From Vibrio marinisediminis (GTDB lineage Bacteria > Pseudomonadota > Gammaproteobacteria > Enterobacterales > Vibrionaceae), in contig NZ_JACFYF010000007.1 of assembly GCF_014050145.1 (NCBI RefSeq), forward strand, positions 124,001 through 188,000: a stretch of 64,000 nucleotides of DNA. The letters run 5' to 3'. This document shows positions 25,823 to 35,300 of this stretch, piece by piece (within the stretch, counting starts at the first letter, position 1; every line of letters begins with the position of its first letter). The notes under the pieces are model-generated. The model had not been told where the DNA came from, did no database searches, and saw nothing but the letters and a program-made list of their open reading frames with translations. The position numbers were made by a program, and so were the translations under genes.

Positions 25823-27283
25823 ATGGATATCAAATCACACTACATCAATGGTGGGATGCACTTTGGTCAATCTGAAGAGTATTTCACCACAAGTAACCCA
25901 GCAACGGGTGAGCCGATCGCGCAAGTTCAGCAAGCAGAACAAGCCGATCTTGAATATGCGATAGAGTCCGCTAAGCGCGGTTTTCAAGTCTGGTCGGCGA
26001 TGAGCGCGACTGAGCGCAGCCGAATTTTGCACAAAGCTGTTGCACTGCTCCGTGAGCGAAACGATGAGTTAGCCATGCTAGAGGTGGTTGATACAGGAAA
26101 GCCGATACAAGAAGCGCTAGAGGTGGATATCACAACGGGTGCGGATGTAGTGGAGTATTTCGCTAATTTAGCGCCTAGTCTGCAAGGTGATCAGCAGTCG
26201 CTTAGTCAGTCACAGTTTTTCTATACACGCCAAGAGCCATTAGGAATATGTGCGGGTATCGGGGCGTGGAATTACCCGATTCAAATAGCAATGTGGAAGT
26301 CAGCACCGGCACTCGCCGCAGGCAACGCGATGATTTTCAAACCGTCAGAAGAAACGCCACTAACCGCACTGAAACTGGCTGAAATTTACAGCGAAGCAGG
26401 CGTGCCTGATGGTGTGTTTAACGTGATTCAAGGTGATTATCGAGTCGGTCAGATGCTCACCGCACATCCTGATATTGCCAAGGTATCGTTTACTGGTGAA
26501 TCTGGTACAGGTAAAGCGGTAATGCGTGATAGCGCGAGCACCTTAAAGCAAGTGACGATGGAGCTTGGTGGTAAATCACCATTAATCATCTTCCCTGATG
26601 CGCCACTAGAACAGGCGGTTTCAGCGGCAATGGTGGCAAATTTTTATACTCAAGGTGAGGTGTGTACTCATGGTACGCGCGTGTTTGTACACCAAGAACT
26701 GTATTCCGAGTTCATTACTCAGCTTAAGCAAAGAACTGAAAAGCTCGTCATTGGTGATCCGCAAGATCCGCAAACTCAGGTTGGTGCACTTATCTCCAAA
26801 GAGCATGAATCCAAAGTCCTGGATGCGATCGAAAAAGCCAAATCAAGCGGCGCGACATTATTGGTTGGTGGCTACAAAGTAACAGAGGGTGGCTTAGAGC
26901 AAGGTAACTTCGTTGCACCAACTGTGTTTATTGACTGCGACGATAGCATGGAACATGTACAGCATGAGATTTTCGGTCCGGTGATGTCGGTACTGCCATT
27001 TTCAAATGAAGATGAAGTGATACAAAGAGCCAACAATTGCGATTACGGCTTGGCTGCTGGTGTATTCACGCAAAACCTCTCTCGTGCTCATCGCGTAATA
27101 CATCAACTTCAAGCGGGTATCTGTTGGATAAACACCTGGGGCGATTCTCCGGCGGAAATGCCTGTTGGCGGCTACAAGCTATCTGGCATTGGTCGAGAAA
27201 ACGGCATTGAAACGCTCAAGCACTACACACAAAGCAAAAGTGTTTTGGTGGAGTTGGGTGATTTTGTAAGCCCTTACGCTTAA
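25823..27283 (+). CDS. betB: Betaine-aldehyde dehydrogenase BetB
   Basis: A 486-aa NAD(P)-dependent aldehyde dehydrogenase that converts betaine aldehyde to glycine betaine, the second step of the choline-to-betaine pathway. It has [15 protein letters not shown] (substrate/cofactor region), FTGE and MELGGKSP with the catalytic Glu, and [10 protein letters not shown] with the nucleophilic Cys; the C-terminus has [20 protein letters not shown]. Length fits BetB (490 aa in E. coli). ATG at 25823 is chosen because the frame upstream overlaps betI and lacks homology. It lies between betI and betA in one operon. Confidence 0.95.
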   Translation: MDIKSHYINGGMHFGQSEEYFTTSNPATGEPIAQVQQAEQADLEYAIESAKRGFQVWSAMSATERSRILHKAVALLRERNDELAMLEVVDTGKPIQEALEVDITTGADVVEYFANLAPSLQGDQQSLSQSQFFYTRQEPLGICAGIGAWNYPIQIAMWKSAPALAAGNAMIFKPSEETPLTALKLAEIYSEAGVPDGVFNVIQGDYRVGQMLTAHPDIAKVSFTGESGTGKAVMRDSASTLKQVTMELGGKSPLIIFPDAPLEQAVSAAMVANFYTQGEVCTHGTRVFVHQELYSEFITQLKQRTEKLVIGDPQDPQTQVGALISKEHESKVLDAIEKAKSSGATLLVGGYKVTEGGLEQGNFVAPTVFIDCDDSMEHVQHEIFGPVMSVLPFSNEDEVIQRANNCDYGLAAGVFTQNLSRAHRVIHQLQAGICWINTWGDSPAEMPVGGYKLSGIGRENGIETLKHYTQSKSVLVELGDFVSPYA

Positions 27284-27304
27284 TCGAACCCCAGGAGAAT
27301 ATTG

Positions 27305-29005
27305 ATGCAAAAGCAATATGATTACGTCATCGTCGGTGCAGGTTCAGCAGGTTGCGTACTGGCAGACCGACTCAGTGAAAGTGGTGAGCACCAAGTGCTT
27401 CTGCTAGAGGCGGGTGGCACAGATAAAAGTATATTTATACAAATGCCAACGGCGCTCTCATACCCAATGAATACAGAGAAGTATGCATGGCAATTTGAAA
27501 CGGTTGAAGAACAAGGATTAGACGGGCGCCAATTGCATTGTCCACGCGGCAAAGTGCTTGGTGGCAGTTCTTCGATTAACGGTATGGTTTACGTTCGTGG
27601 GCATGCTTGTGATTTTGATGAATGGCAAGAGCAGGGTGCAAAAGGCTGGAATTATCAAAGTTGTTTACCCTATTTCCGACGTGCTGAAACGTGGCGCGGC
27701 GGAGCTGACCTATACCGTGGTGGCAATGGTCCACTCGGTACTTGCGACGGTAATGAGATGGCGCTAAACCCTCTTTACCAAGCTTTTATCGATGCTGGTA
27801 AAGAAGCGGGCTACCCAGAGACAGACGATTACAACGGCTTTCAACAAGAAGGCTTTGGTGCAATGCACATGACGGTTGATAAAGGCGTCCGCGCTTCAAC
27901 GTCTAATGCATACCTAAGCCGTGCCAAAAAGCGCAGCAACTTTACCTTAATCAAGAAAGTCACGGTGCAGCGCGTGATTCTTGATGGCAAGAAGGCAGTG
28001 GGCGTCGAGTTTGAAAAGTCAGGCAATGTTCAGCAATGTTTTACCAACAGAGAAGTGATTTTAAGTGCCGGTTCTATTGGTTCGGTACAGCTATTACAGT
28101 TGTCAGGGATTGGTCCCAAAACAGTGTTGGAAAACGCAGGTATCAAAGTGAACCACGCACTAGACGGGGTGGGGCAAAATCTGCAAGACCACTTAGAAGT
28201 GTACTTTCAATATCACTGTAAAAAACCGATTACTCTGAACAGTAAGCTTGGCTTGTTCAGTAAAGGCTTGATTGGCACCGAATGGATTTTGACTCGTAAA
28301 GGCTTAGGTGCAACAAACCATTTTGAGTCGTGTGCGTTTATTCGTTCACGTGAAGGGCTTAAATGGCCAAATATTCAATACCACTTTCTGCCTGCAGCGA
28401 TGCGTTATGACGGTAAGGTGGCATTTGATGGGCATGGGTTCCAAGTTCATGTCGGTCCCAATAAACCTGAAAGCCGTGGTAGCGTTGAAGTGATTTCAAG
28501 CAATCCCAACGACAAACCACGCATCGAGTTTAACTACATTTCAACCGAGCAAGATAAGCAAGATTGGCGCGACTGCATTCGTTTGACCCGTGAGATTCTT
28601 TCCCAACCGGCGATGGATGGCTTTCGTGGTGAGGAGATTCAGCCAAGCATTGAAGTCTCTTCAGATGAAGCGATTGATGCCTGGGTGAAAGAAAATGTAG
28701 AGAGTGCTTATCATCCATCATGCACGTGTAAAATGGGCGCTGACGATGACCCAATGGCAGTGCTGAATGAGTATTGCCAAGTCCGGGGAGTAGAGAATTT
28801 GCGCGTAGTGGATTCGTCGATTTTCCCTACTATTCCCAACGGCAATTTGAATGCTCCCACCATTATGGTTGCGGAACGTGCGGCAGATATGATTTTAGGT
28901 AAACCACTAGAGCAAGCTAAAAATACTCCAGTTTGGATTGCACCGAACTGGCAAGAGATGCAACGCATGCATCCACCGAAACGAGAGTTGGACTCTCGCG
29001 CTTAA
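27305..29005 (+). CDS. betA: Choline dehydrogenase BetA
   Basis: A 566-aa FAD-dependent GMC oxidoreductase oxidising choline to betaine aldehyde, probably membrane-associated and feeding electrons to the respiratory chain. The N-terminal Rossmann motif is [17 protein letters not shown]. The GMC signatures are [20 protein letters not shown] (about 80-99) and the later [15 protein letters not shown]. The C-terminus holds the active-site [10 protein letters not shown] and [13 protein letters not shown] regions. ATG at 27305 has AGGAG eight bases upstream; TTG at 27302 is less likely. Third gene of the bet-cho operon. Confidence 0.96.
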   Translation: MQKQYDYVIVGAGSAGCVLADRLSESGEHQVLLLEAGGTDKSIFIQMPTALSYPMNTEKYAWQFETVEEQGLDGRQLHCPRGKVLGGSSSINGMVYVRGHACDFDEWQEQGAKGWNYQSCLPYFRRAETWRGGADLYRGGNGPLGTCDGNEMALNPLYQAFIDAGKEAGYPETDDYNGFQQEGFGAMHMTVDKGVRASTSNAYLSRAKKRSNFTLIKKVTVQRVILDGKKAVGVEFEKSGNVQQCFTNREVILSAGSIGSVQLLQLSGIGPKTVLENAGIKVNHALDGVGQNLQDHLEVYFQYHCKKPITLNSKLGLFSKGLIGTEWILTRKGLGATNHFESCAFIRSREGLKWPNIQYHFLPAAMRYDGKVAFDGHGFQVHVGPNKPESRGSVEVISSNPNDKPRIEFNYISTEQDKQDWRDCIRLTREILSQPAMDGFRGEEIQPSIEVSSDEAIDAWVKENVESAYHPSCTCKMGADDDPMAVLNEYCQVRGVENLRVVDSSIFPTIPNGNLNAPTIMVAERAADMILGKPLEQAKNTPVWIAPNWQEMQRMHPPKRELDSRA

Positions 29006-29040
29006 TTAGAAAAGTCAGTAACAATTACAAGGAACAAACC

Positions 29041-29979
29041 ATGTCTACGATGACAAACATTATCTCAACAGTCGCCTTGAGCACCCTAGCGACAGGTGCT
29101 TACGCAAACCAGTGTGAAACTGTACGTTTTGCCGATGTTGGTTGGACTGATATTACCGCGACAACTGCTGTAACCAGTGAAGTGTTAAAAGGGTTAGGCT
29201 ACCAAACGAAAACCGACTTACTTTCCGTTCCCGTCACGTATTCTTCAATGGCGAACGGCGACATTGATGTATTCCTAGGTAACTGGATGCCAACAATGGA
29301 AGCCGATATTGCCAAATACCGCGAAGCAGGCACCGTTGAAACGGTACGTGCCAACTTAGAAGGCGCAAAATACACCCTTGCAGTTCCTAAGTATGTTTAT
29401 GACGCGGGCGTTAAAAACTTTGCCGACTTGGTGAAACACGCAGACAAATTTAAAGACCGTATTTATGGCATTGAACCGGGTAACGATGGTAACCGATTAA
29501 TCCAATCGATGATCGACAGTGACGCGTTTGGTTTAAAAGAGTTCAGCTTAGTAGAATCAAGTGAAGCCGGCATGGTATCGCAAGTGTCACGAGCGGTTCG
29601 TCGTGATCAATGGATTGTCTATCTTGGTTGGGCGCCACACCCAATGAACAGTAATGTAGAAATGGAATACCTAGCGGGTGGTGATGACTATTTCGGACCT
29701 AATTATGGTGGTGCAAACGTCTATACCAACGTTCGTCAAAATTACGTTTCAGAGTGTAAAAACGTAGGCAAGCTTCTCAATAATCTTGAGTTTACTCTAG
29801 AGATGGAAAACCAGTTAATGGAAGCAATTTTGAACCAAAAACAAAAGCCAGCGAAGGCAGCAAAAGAGTGGATGAAAGCCAATCCACAACAAGTTGAAGC
29901 ATGGTTAGATGGCGTGAAGACACTGAAAGGTCAAGATGCGAAGCAAGCTATGACCACGTATCTAAATTCAAAAGCTTAA
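29041..29979 (+). CDS. choX: Choline ABC transporter substrate-binding protein
   Basis: A 312-aa periplasmic binding protein of the ProX/OpuAC/ChoX type. The signal peptide is residues 1-21, with likely cleavage after GAYA, before NQCETVRF. Motifs GWTDITATTAV, FLGNWMPTM and YLGWAPHPMN (aromatic residues for the quaternary amine cage) are typical. With ChoW and ChoV it forms a high-affinity choline uptake system feeding BetA. ATG at 29041 is preceded by AAGGAA. A 10-bp stem-loop separates it from choW, probably keeping the binding protein mRNA more abundant. Confidence 0.92.
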   Translation: MSTMTNIISTVALSTLATGAYANQCETVRFADVGWTDITATTAVTSEVLKGLGYQTKTDLLSVPVTYSSMANGDIDVFLGNWMPTMEADIAKYREAGTVETVRANLEGAKYTLAVPKYVYDAGVKNFADLVKHADKFKDRIYGIEPGNDGNRLIQSMIDSDAFGLKEFSLVESSEAGMVSQVSRAVRRDQWIVYLGWAPHPMNSNVEMEYLAGGDDYFGPNYGGANVYTNVRQNYVSECKNVGKLLNNLEFTLEMENQLMEAILNQKQKPAKAAKEWMKANPQQVEAWLDGVKTLKGQDAKQAMTTYLNSKA

Positions 29980-29985
29980 TTTATC

Positions 29986-30009
29986 TGGGTGAGCAGTAAT
30001 GCTCACCCA
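29986..30009 (+). promoter_or_regulatory. Stable intercistronic stem-loop with GUAA loop (choX-choW)
   Basis: A perfect 10-bp stem TGGGTGAGCA (29986-29995) / TGCTCACCCA (30000-30009) closes the four-base loop GTAA, which is a GNRA tetraloop in RNA. It begins six bases after the choX stop and ends 20 bases before the choW GTG. No T-run follows, so an mRNA stability/processing element is more likely than a terminator. Confidence 0.75.
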
Positions 30010-30029
30010 TCAAAACTAAAAGGTTTACT

Positions 30030-30872
30030 GTGAAGTTTATTACAGACAACAAAATACCGTTAGGCGAGTGGATGGAAACGGGAGTCGACTGGCTCACGAT
30101 GAACGCTGCTGGGCTGTTTGACGCTACGGCTTTCTTTCTTGAGAATATCATTTTATTCGTTGTCGACATTTTTAAATGGATGCCGCCTGCGCTACCTATC
30201 TTAATCACGGCAACACTCGCGTGGCTTTTACACCGTAGCATTCCGTTGGTGATCTTTATCGTTGTCGCTTTGTTGACGATATTGAATCTTGGCTACTGGC
30301 AAGAAATGCTGGAAACCTTTGTCTTAGTCTTTGCTGCGACAACGATTTCCGTATTAATTGGCGTACCGATAGGGATAATGGCAGCGCACCGCCCGTGGCT
30401 CTATACATTGTTAAGACCAATATTAGATTTGATGCAAACCGTACCAACGTTTGTTTACTTAATTCCGACGTTAGTTTTGTTCGGGCTAGGGATTGTTCCT
30501 GGTCTTATCTCAACCATAATTTTTGCCATTGCCGCCCCAATTCGTCTGACCTATTTAGGCATTACAAAAGTGCCTGAAGAGTTAATCGAAGCTGGCAAAG
30601 CATTTGGTGCTAGCCGTATGAAGTTGCTATTCAAAGTGGAGTTACCCGCGGCAATGCCTAGCATTATGGCGGGTGTGACTCAGTGTATTATGTTGTCACT
30701 CTCGATGGTAGTGATCGCCGCGTTGGTTGGCGCCGATGGCTTAGGTAAGCCAGTTGTTCGAGCACTCAATACCGTTAATATCTCACAAGGCTTTGAGGCG
30801 GGTCTCGCCATTGTTTTGGTGGCCATTATTCTTGATCGTTTGTGCAAAGCACCAAACCAGAAGGAGGCATAA
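30030..30872 (+). CDS. choW: Choline ABC transporter permease
   Basis: A 280-aa inner-membrane permease of the ProW/OpuAB family with about seven hydrophobic segments. The ABC-interacting loop is EAGKAFGASRMKLLFKVELPAAMPSIMAG (residues about 186-215). The start is GTG at 30030 with AAAAGG upstream; no ATG fits better. A Shine-Dalgarno for choV (AAGGAGG) lies inside its last codons, and choV starts one base after its stop, so translation is coupled. Fifth gene of the bet-cho operon. Confidence 0.92.
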   Translation: MKFITDNKIPLGEWMETGVDWLTMNAAGLFDATAFFLENIILFVVDIFKWMPPALPILITATLAWLLHRSIPLVIFIVVALLTILNLGYWQEMLETFVLVFAATTISVLIGVPIGIMAAHRPWLYTLLRPILDLMQTVPTFVYLIPTLVLFGLGIVPGLISTIIFAIAAPIRLTYLGITKVPEELIEAGKAFGASRMKLLFKVELPAAMPSIMAGVTQCIMLSLSMVVIAALVGADGLGKPVVRALNTVNISQGFEAGLAIVLVAIILDRLCKAPNQKEA

Positions 30873-30873
30873 C

Positions 30874-32058
30874 ATGGATGCGATTATTATAGAGAACCTC
30901 GATGTTGTATTTGGTCAGCAGTCAAACAAAGCCGTGCAGTTATTGGACCAGGGGAAAACTCGCCAAGAGATCATTGATGAAACAGGGCAAGTTGTTGGGG
31001 TTGATAATGTTTCAATGAGCGTAAAACAAGGCGAGATCTGTGTGCTTATGGGTCTGTCTGGTTCTGGTAAATCAAGTCTATTACGTGCGGTAAATGGCTT
31101 GAACCAAATTACACGTGGCTCGCTGAAAGTGAAAGCAGGCGAAGAATTAGTTGAATTGGCTAATTGCGATGAGAACACGCTTCGTGATTTGCGTACTCAT
31201 CGAGTGTCGATGGTGTTTCAAAAGTTTGCTTTGATGCCTTGGTTAACAGTGATCGACAATGTTGCCTTTGGTCTGGAAATGCAAGGCATGGGTAAGCAAG
31301 AGCGCCGTAATAAAGCACGTGAGCAACTTGAAATGGTCGGTCTTTCAGAATGGGAAACCAAGTACCCTCATGAACTTTCTGGAGGCATGCAACAGCGGGT
31401 TGGTCTTGCTCGCGCGTTCGCCATGGACAGTGACATATTACTCATGGACGAACCATTTTCTGCGCTGGACCCACTTATTCGAACCCAGCTTCAAGACGAA
31501 CTGATTCAATTGCAAAAGAAACTGAATAAAACCATTTTGTTTGTCAGCCATGATTTGGATGAAGCACTGAAAATTGGTAATAACATCGCGATCATGGAAT
31601 CGGGCAAGCTTATTCAGCATGGTAGACCTGAGCAGATTATCCTCGAGCCTGAAAACGACTATGTGAAAGACTTTGTTGCGCATACTAATCCATTAAACGT
31701 TCTCAAAGGGCGTTCATTGATGCAATCTAGAGATGAGTTGGTTGAACAAGAGCAGAAGGTTCAGATTTGTTCGCAGCAGCAACTCTGGGTTGAACAGGGA
31801 GTACAAGGTCTTAAACTGATAGATTCAGACAAGTCACTACTTGATTGGCAAGGTGAAGAGAGTGCATTGGATGACATTGCCCCCTCAACTGTAGTACTAG
31901 CCAGTCCAGAGATAACCATGCGAGAGGCGATTGAACTTAAGCAAAGAAGCGCCCAACCTCTGATCATGGTTGAAAATGAACAATTGGTGGGTGTATTGGG
32001 TGACAATGAACTTTACGATGCTCTATTAGGAAACTTCAAGACAAAGCAAGTGGCTTAA
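30874..32058 (+). CDS. choV: Choline ABC transporter ATP-binding protein
   Basis: A 394-aa ATPase of the ProV/OpuAA family. Walker A GLSGSGKSS (about 54-62), ABC signature LSGGMQQR and Walker B ILLMDEPFSALDP are intact. A C-terminal extension (about 285-394) contains a degenerate CBS-like regulatory region (STVVLASPEITMREAIEL, LIMVENEQLVGVLGD), where related transporters sense ionic strength. ATG at 30874 follows an AAGGAGG. Last gene of the operon; a 12-bp stem-loop follows its stop. Confidence 0.93.
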   Translation: MDAIIIENLDVVFGQQSNKAVQLLDQGKTRQEIIDETGQVVGVDNVSMSVKQGEICVLMGLSGSGKSSLLRAVNGLNQITRGSLKVKAGEELVELANCDENTLRDLRTHRVSMVFQKFALMPWLTVIDNVAFGLEMQGMGKQERRNKAREQLEMVGLSEWETKYPHELSGGMQQRVGLARAFAMDSDILLMDEPFSALDPLIRTQLQDELIQLQKKLNKTILFVSHDLDEALKIGNNIAIMESGKLIQHGRPEQIILEPENDYVKDFVAHTNPLNVLKGRSLMQSRDELVEQEQKVQICSQQQLWVEQGVQGLKLIDSDKSLLDWQGEESALDDIAPSTVVLASPEITMREAIELKQRSAQPLIMVENEQLVGVLGDNELYDALLGNFKTKQVA

Positions 32059-32083
32059 CCATTTCTCACCATTACCTTCTCTA

Positions 32084-32117
32084 ACGGTGGTTACAGGCGT
32101 TGTAACTACCGTGCCCT
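32084..32117 (+). terminator. Probable operon-end hairpin after choV
   Basis: A 12-bp stem with one G-T pair (32084-32095 with 32101-32112, ACGGTGGTTACA / TGTAACTACCGT) and a 5-base loop. A C/T-rich stretch follows and not a clean T-run, so termination may be partial. Confidence 0.6.
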
Positions 32118-32366
32118 TCTTAATACTGTTGATCACCACATTACATATTTTAACACGATCAAATCTGCCCCTTGCGCAATGTAACAATGTTGTTAATCGA
32201 GCACGCGAAGTGTGAGCGTTGTTTAATATTGCAGTATTGTAAATTGGGTGTTGCATTCAATCGTTTAATGTAACGTATATCTAATGCTAATGTATAAGAT
32301 GAACGAATAAATCATATACGACTTTATAGAGTTGACTTAATAATACTAATGCACTAGGTGACTGAT
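32113..32366 (+). promoter_or_regulatory. Upstream region of the first adhesin gene
   Basis: About 250 AT-rich bases with no ORF. It includes TGTAACAATGTTGTTAATCG (32180-32199, possibly CRP-like) and a TTGACT (32331-32336) close to the gene. These suggest the adhesin promoter, but no element is certain. The ribosome binding site AGGTGA is at 32356-32361. Confidence 0.35.
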
Positions 32367-35300
32367 ATGGGTTTTGAAGTATACGCAACAATGGGCAACT
32401 TGGCTCTTGGACAAACAATAGTGATAGATGCTCAAGGAAATGTACGTGTTCTTCAGCCCGGACAGACACCTAATGCCGGTGAATTATTGCTGGAAGCACA
32501 GCAAGCATCATCCGCAAATGGTAACGGAATCGACGCGACACTTATTGAAGCCGATGGTAGCGCAACCGATCTCACTGACGATATCGAACAGATTTTTGCA
32601 GCGTTAGAAGAGGGAGAAGATCCAACTCAATTAAGTGAAGAATTTGACACCGCCGCGGGTGAGGAGCTTAGTTCAAGTAACGCTGGTTTTGATTCTGTTA
32701 ATCGAATTGGTGATGAATCTATTGCCGAAACGGACTTTGCAACGCAAGGCCTAGAGCAACTCGGATTGTCACGCACGCAGAGTTTAAGCGCTCTTGAACA
32801 GTTTCGTTTCTCATTACAAGACCCCGAGTTTGTCGACTCATCATTAACGCCACTTGGTAACTCGTTATCTGTTACAACACTTGAAGATACGCCGCTCAAG
32901 GGAAAACTCCGCGCGACTGATGCTAACAATGACTCACTAACATACAATTTAACTACAGAAACGTCCAATGGCACGATTGTCGTCGAGCCTAATGGTGAAT
33001 GGACCTATGAGCCGAACGAAAACTATAACGGTCCGGATTCGTTCACCGTGACGGTTAATGATGGTAATGGTGGTTCAGATACCTTGATCATCAATGTTGG
33101 TGTTACCCCAGTGAATGACCCTCCAGTCTTTATGGAAGGCGACCAACCTTTGGGTGAGTCGATCAGTATAACAACGAAAGAAGAACAAGAGTTCAAGGGT
33201 AAGGTACAAGCAACCGATGTGGACGATGATGACCTAAAGTATGAAGTGCTTGCTGAAAATCAGCCTGAAAATGGCAGTGTCAGCATTGATGAAAATGGCA
33301 ATTGGACTTACACACCGAATGATGACTACAACGGCCCGGACAAATTTACTATTCAGGTTTCAGATGGCAATGGTGGTGTCGATACTGTCGTTGTCGATGT
33401 TACGGTATTAGCCGTTGCTGAAATGCAAGTTACGACCAATGAGTCGATAGTTGAAGCAGATGACGCATACCTACCGTTTACCATTACACTCGATGAAGCG
33501 GTGTCAGAAGATGTCACTCTTTCACTCACTCTTGGTAAACAAGGCGATGGCGCGCAATCTGGTGTTGACTATGATGCACAATTATATGTCTCTGACGGGA
33601 ATAATGGCTTTATAGCGCTAGAAAGCTCTGATTTGGTGATTTTGGCAGGACAAACCCAGCTCGAAGTATTTGTAAAGATCTTCGATGATTTCCTATCGGA
33701 ACTGACACCGGAGTCAATTACGCTCGTCGCAGAGACAGACAGCGAATTTGTCGAAAATGATAAAGCGGATGCGCAGTCAAAAATTATAGATGAAGACGGT
33801 GCAGACAATAGTAATCCGTTAGATTCAGTTAAAGTCACCTTAACAGGACCTGATTCGGTAATGGAAGGTGAACAGAATCTTAAGTTTACCGTGACCCTAA
33901 GTGACCCAAATGATCCGACCCAGACTGAGTTTGCGCCTCCCGGTAGTGTAGTAACGTTGAGTTATAGCTACACCAATGCGGATGGTGATGATATTACCGA
34001 AGTAACTACAGCAATAGTCAATAGCGATGGTAAAACCGCGGATTTTGAAATTGATACAATCAACGACGAAGAATATGAAGAGGGACAGGAATTCACTGTC
34101 TCGGTCGAATCAATCACCAATGGTGGTGATAATGTTTTTGAAGCCATGGATTTAGATGACGCCCATCAAACTGTTGCGATCGACGATAGTAAAGATAACC
34201 CGCCGAAATCTGAAGATTTTATCGTTAACTTGTCTTCCGGTAATGAAACAAAAATCGTATTTAACCACGATACTAAAGACAGTAAAGATCACATCTCTGA
34301 TATTGAAGATGACGCTTCAGATACGCCACTACAAGTTGTAATCACTGAATTGCCTGAGTCTGGTGTTCTGCTTTATCAAGGTCAACCTGTGACAGAAGGT
34401 ATGCTGACCAGTTTTGATGCAAATGGTGATGTGATAGGAACACCAACTCTCTTTAATCCTGAAGAAATCACTTACCAACAAGATGATCAATCAACGGGCT
34501 TTATTCTGGGTGTTAAAGAGGCACCTGAGAATATGGAGGGTGATGAAAGTGCAATATCATTCTTAAATTGGGGAGAGCCGAACCCTGACAACGCCAATCA
34601 GCGAATTCTTACTTTTGAAGGTGGGGACACGATAGTTATAGAATCTTCAGGAGATCTTAAACAGCATTACGGCGATAAAAACCACATCGGTTATGGTATT
34701 GGTGTGGGCAACAGTGAAGGCATTAAACAGTCAGATACGATCACCATTGATTTGTCAGCTCGACCTGCGGAGTCAATTAATCTTGGTTTAGATGGTATGG
34801 GAGGCTGGTTTGAGGAAGGGCACAATACCAAAGCAACTAAAGTTGAAATAACCATAAGCTTGAGTGACGGTAGTGAAGTGACTCAATATGTAAGCAAGGT
34901 TACTGGTGGTGGTTCAGACTATATTCTAGTGACTGATAGTCATGGTGATGAAATAGCCACCTACCCAAAAGAAAGTACGTTGTTTGCTGAGCTACCAATT
35001 AGTGCACCAGATGGTTTAACAATAACGAATGTTGAACTTTCTACCGATGGTCCAGGAAACTGGGAACTGCGCTATTTAGAAACAGACACACCAGATGACT
35101 CATTTGATTACCGCGCTATAGATAGCGACGGAAATTACAGTGAAGAGAGTACGGTTACTCTTAAAGACGGTGAAAATCGCGCTCCTATCGCAATTGATGA
35201 CCCAGTGAGTTTTGAAGTAAAACTCGGTACATTTAATACCGATAATAATCAGCTTTGGTCAGATGAGGGGGCGACGATCAGCACCCAATACGATGGAACA

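Noticed and set aside
32059-32366. Possible c-di-GMP riboswitch upstream of adhesin 1
   Set aside because: None of the GEMM consensus elements I know are present; only a hairpin after choV and AT-rich promoter-like sequence.
34156-34341. Out-of-frame ORFs inside the adhesin genes (also 35530-35724, 37892-38098, 38773-39165)
   Set aside because: Shadows of the repetitive, biased coding sequence of the adhesins; no initiation signals.
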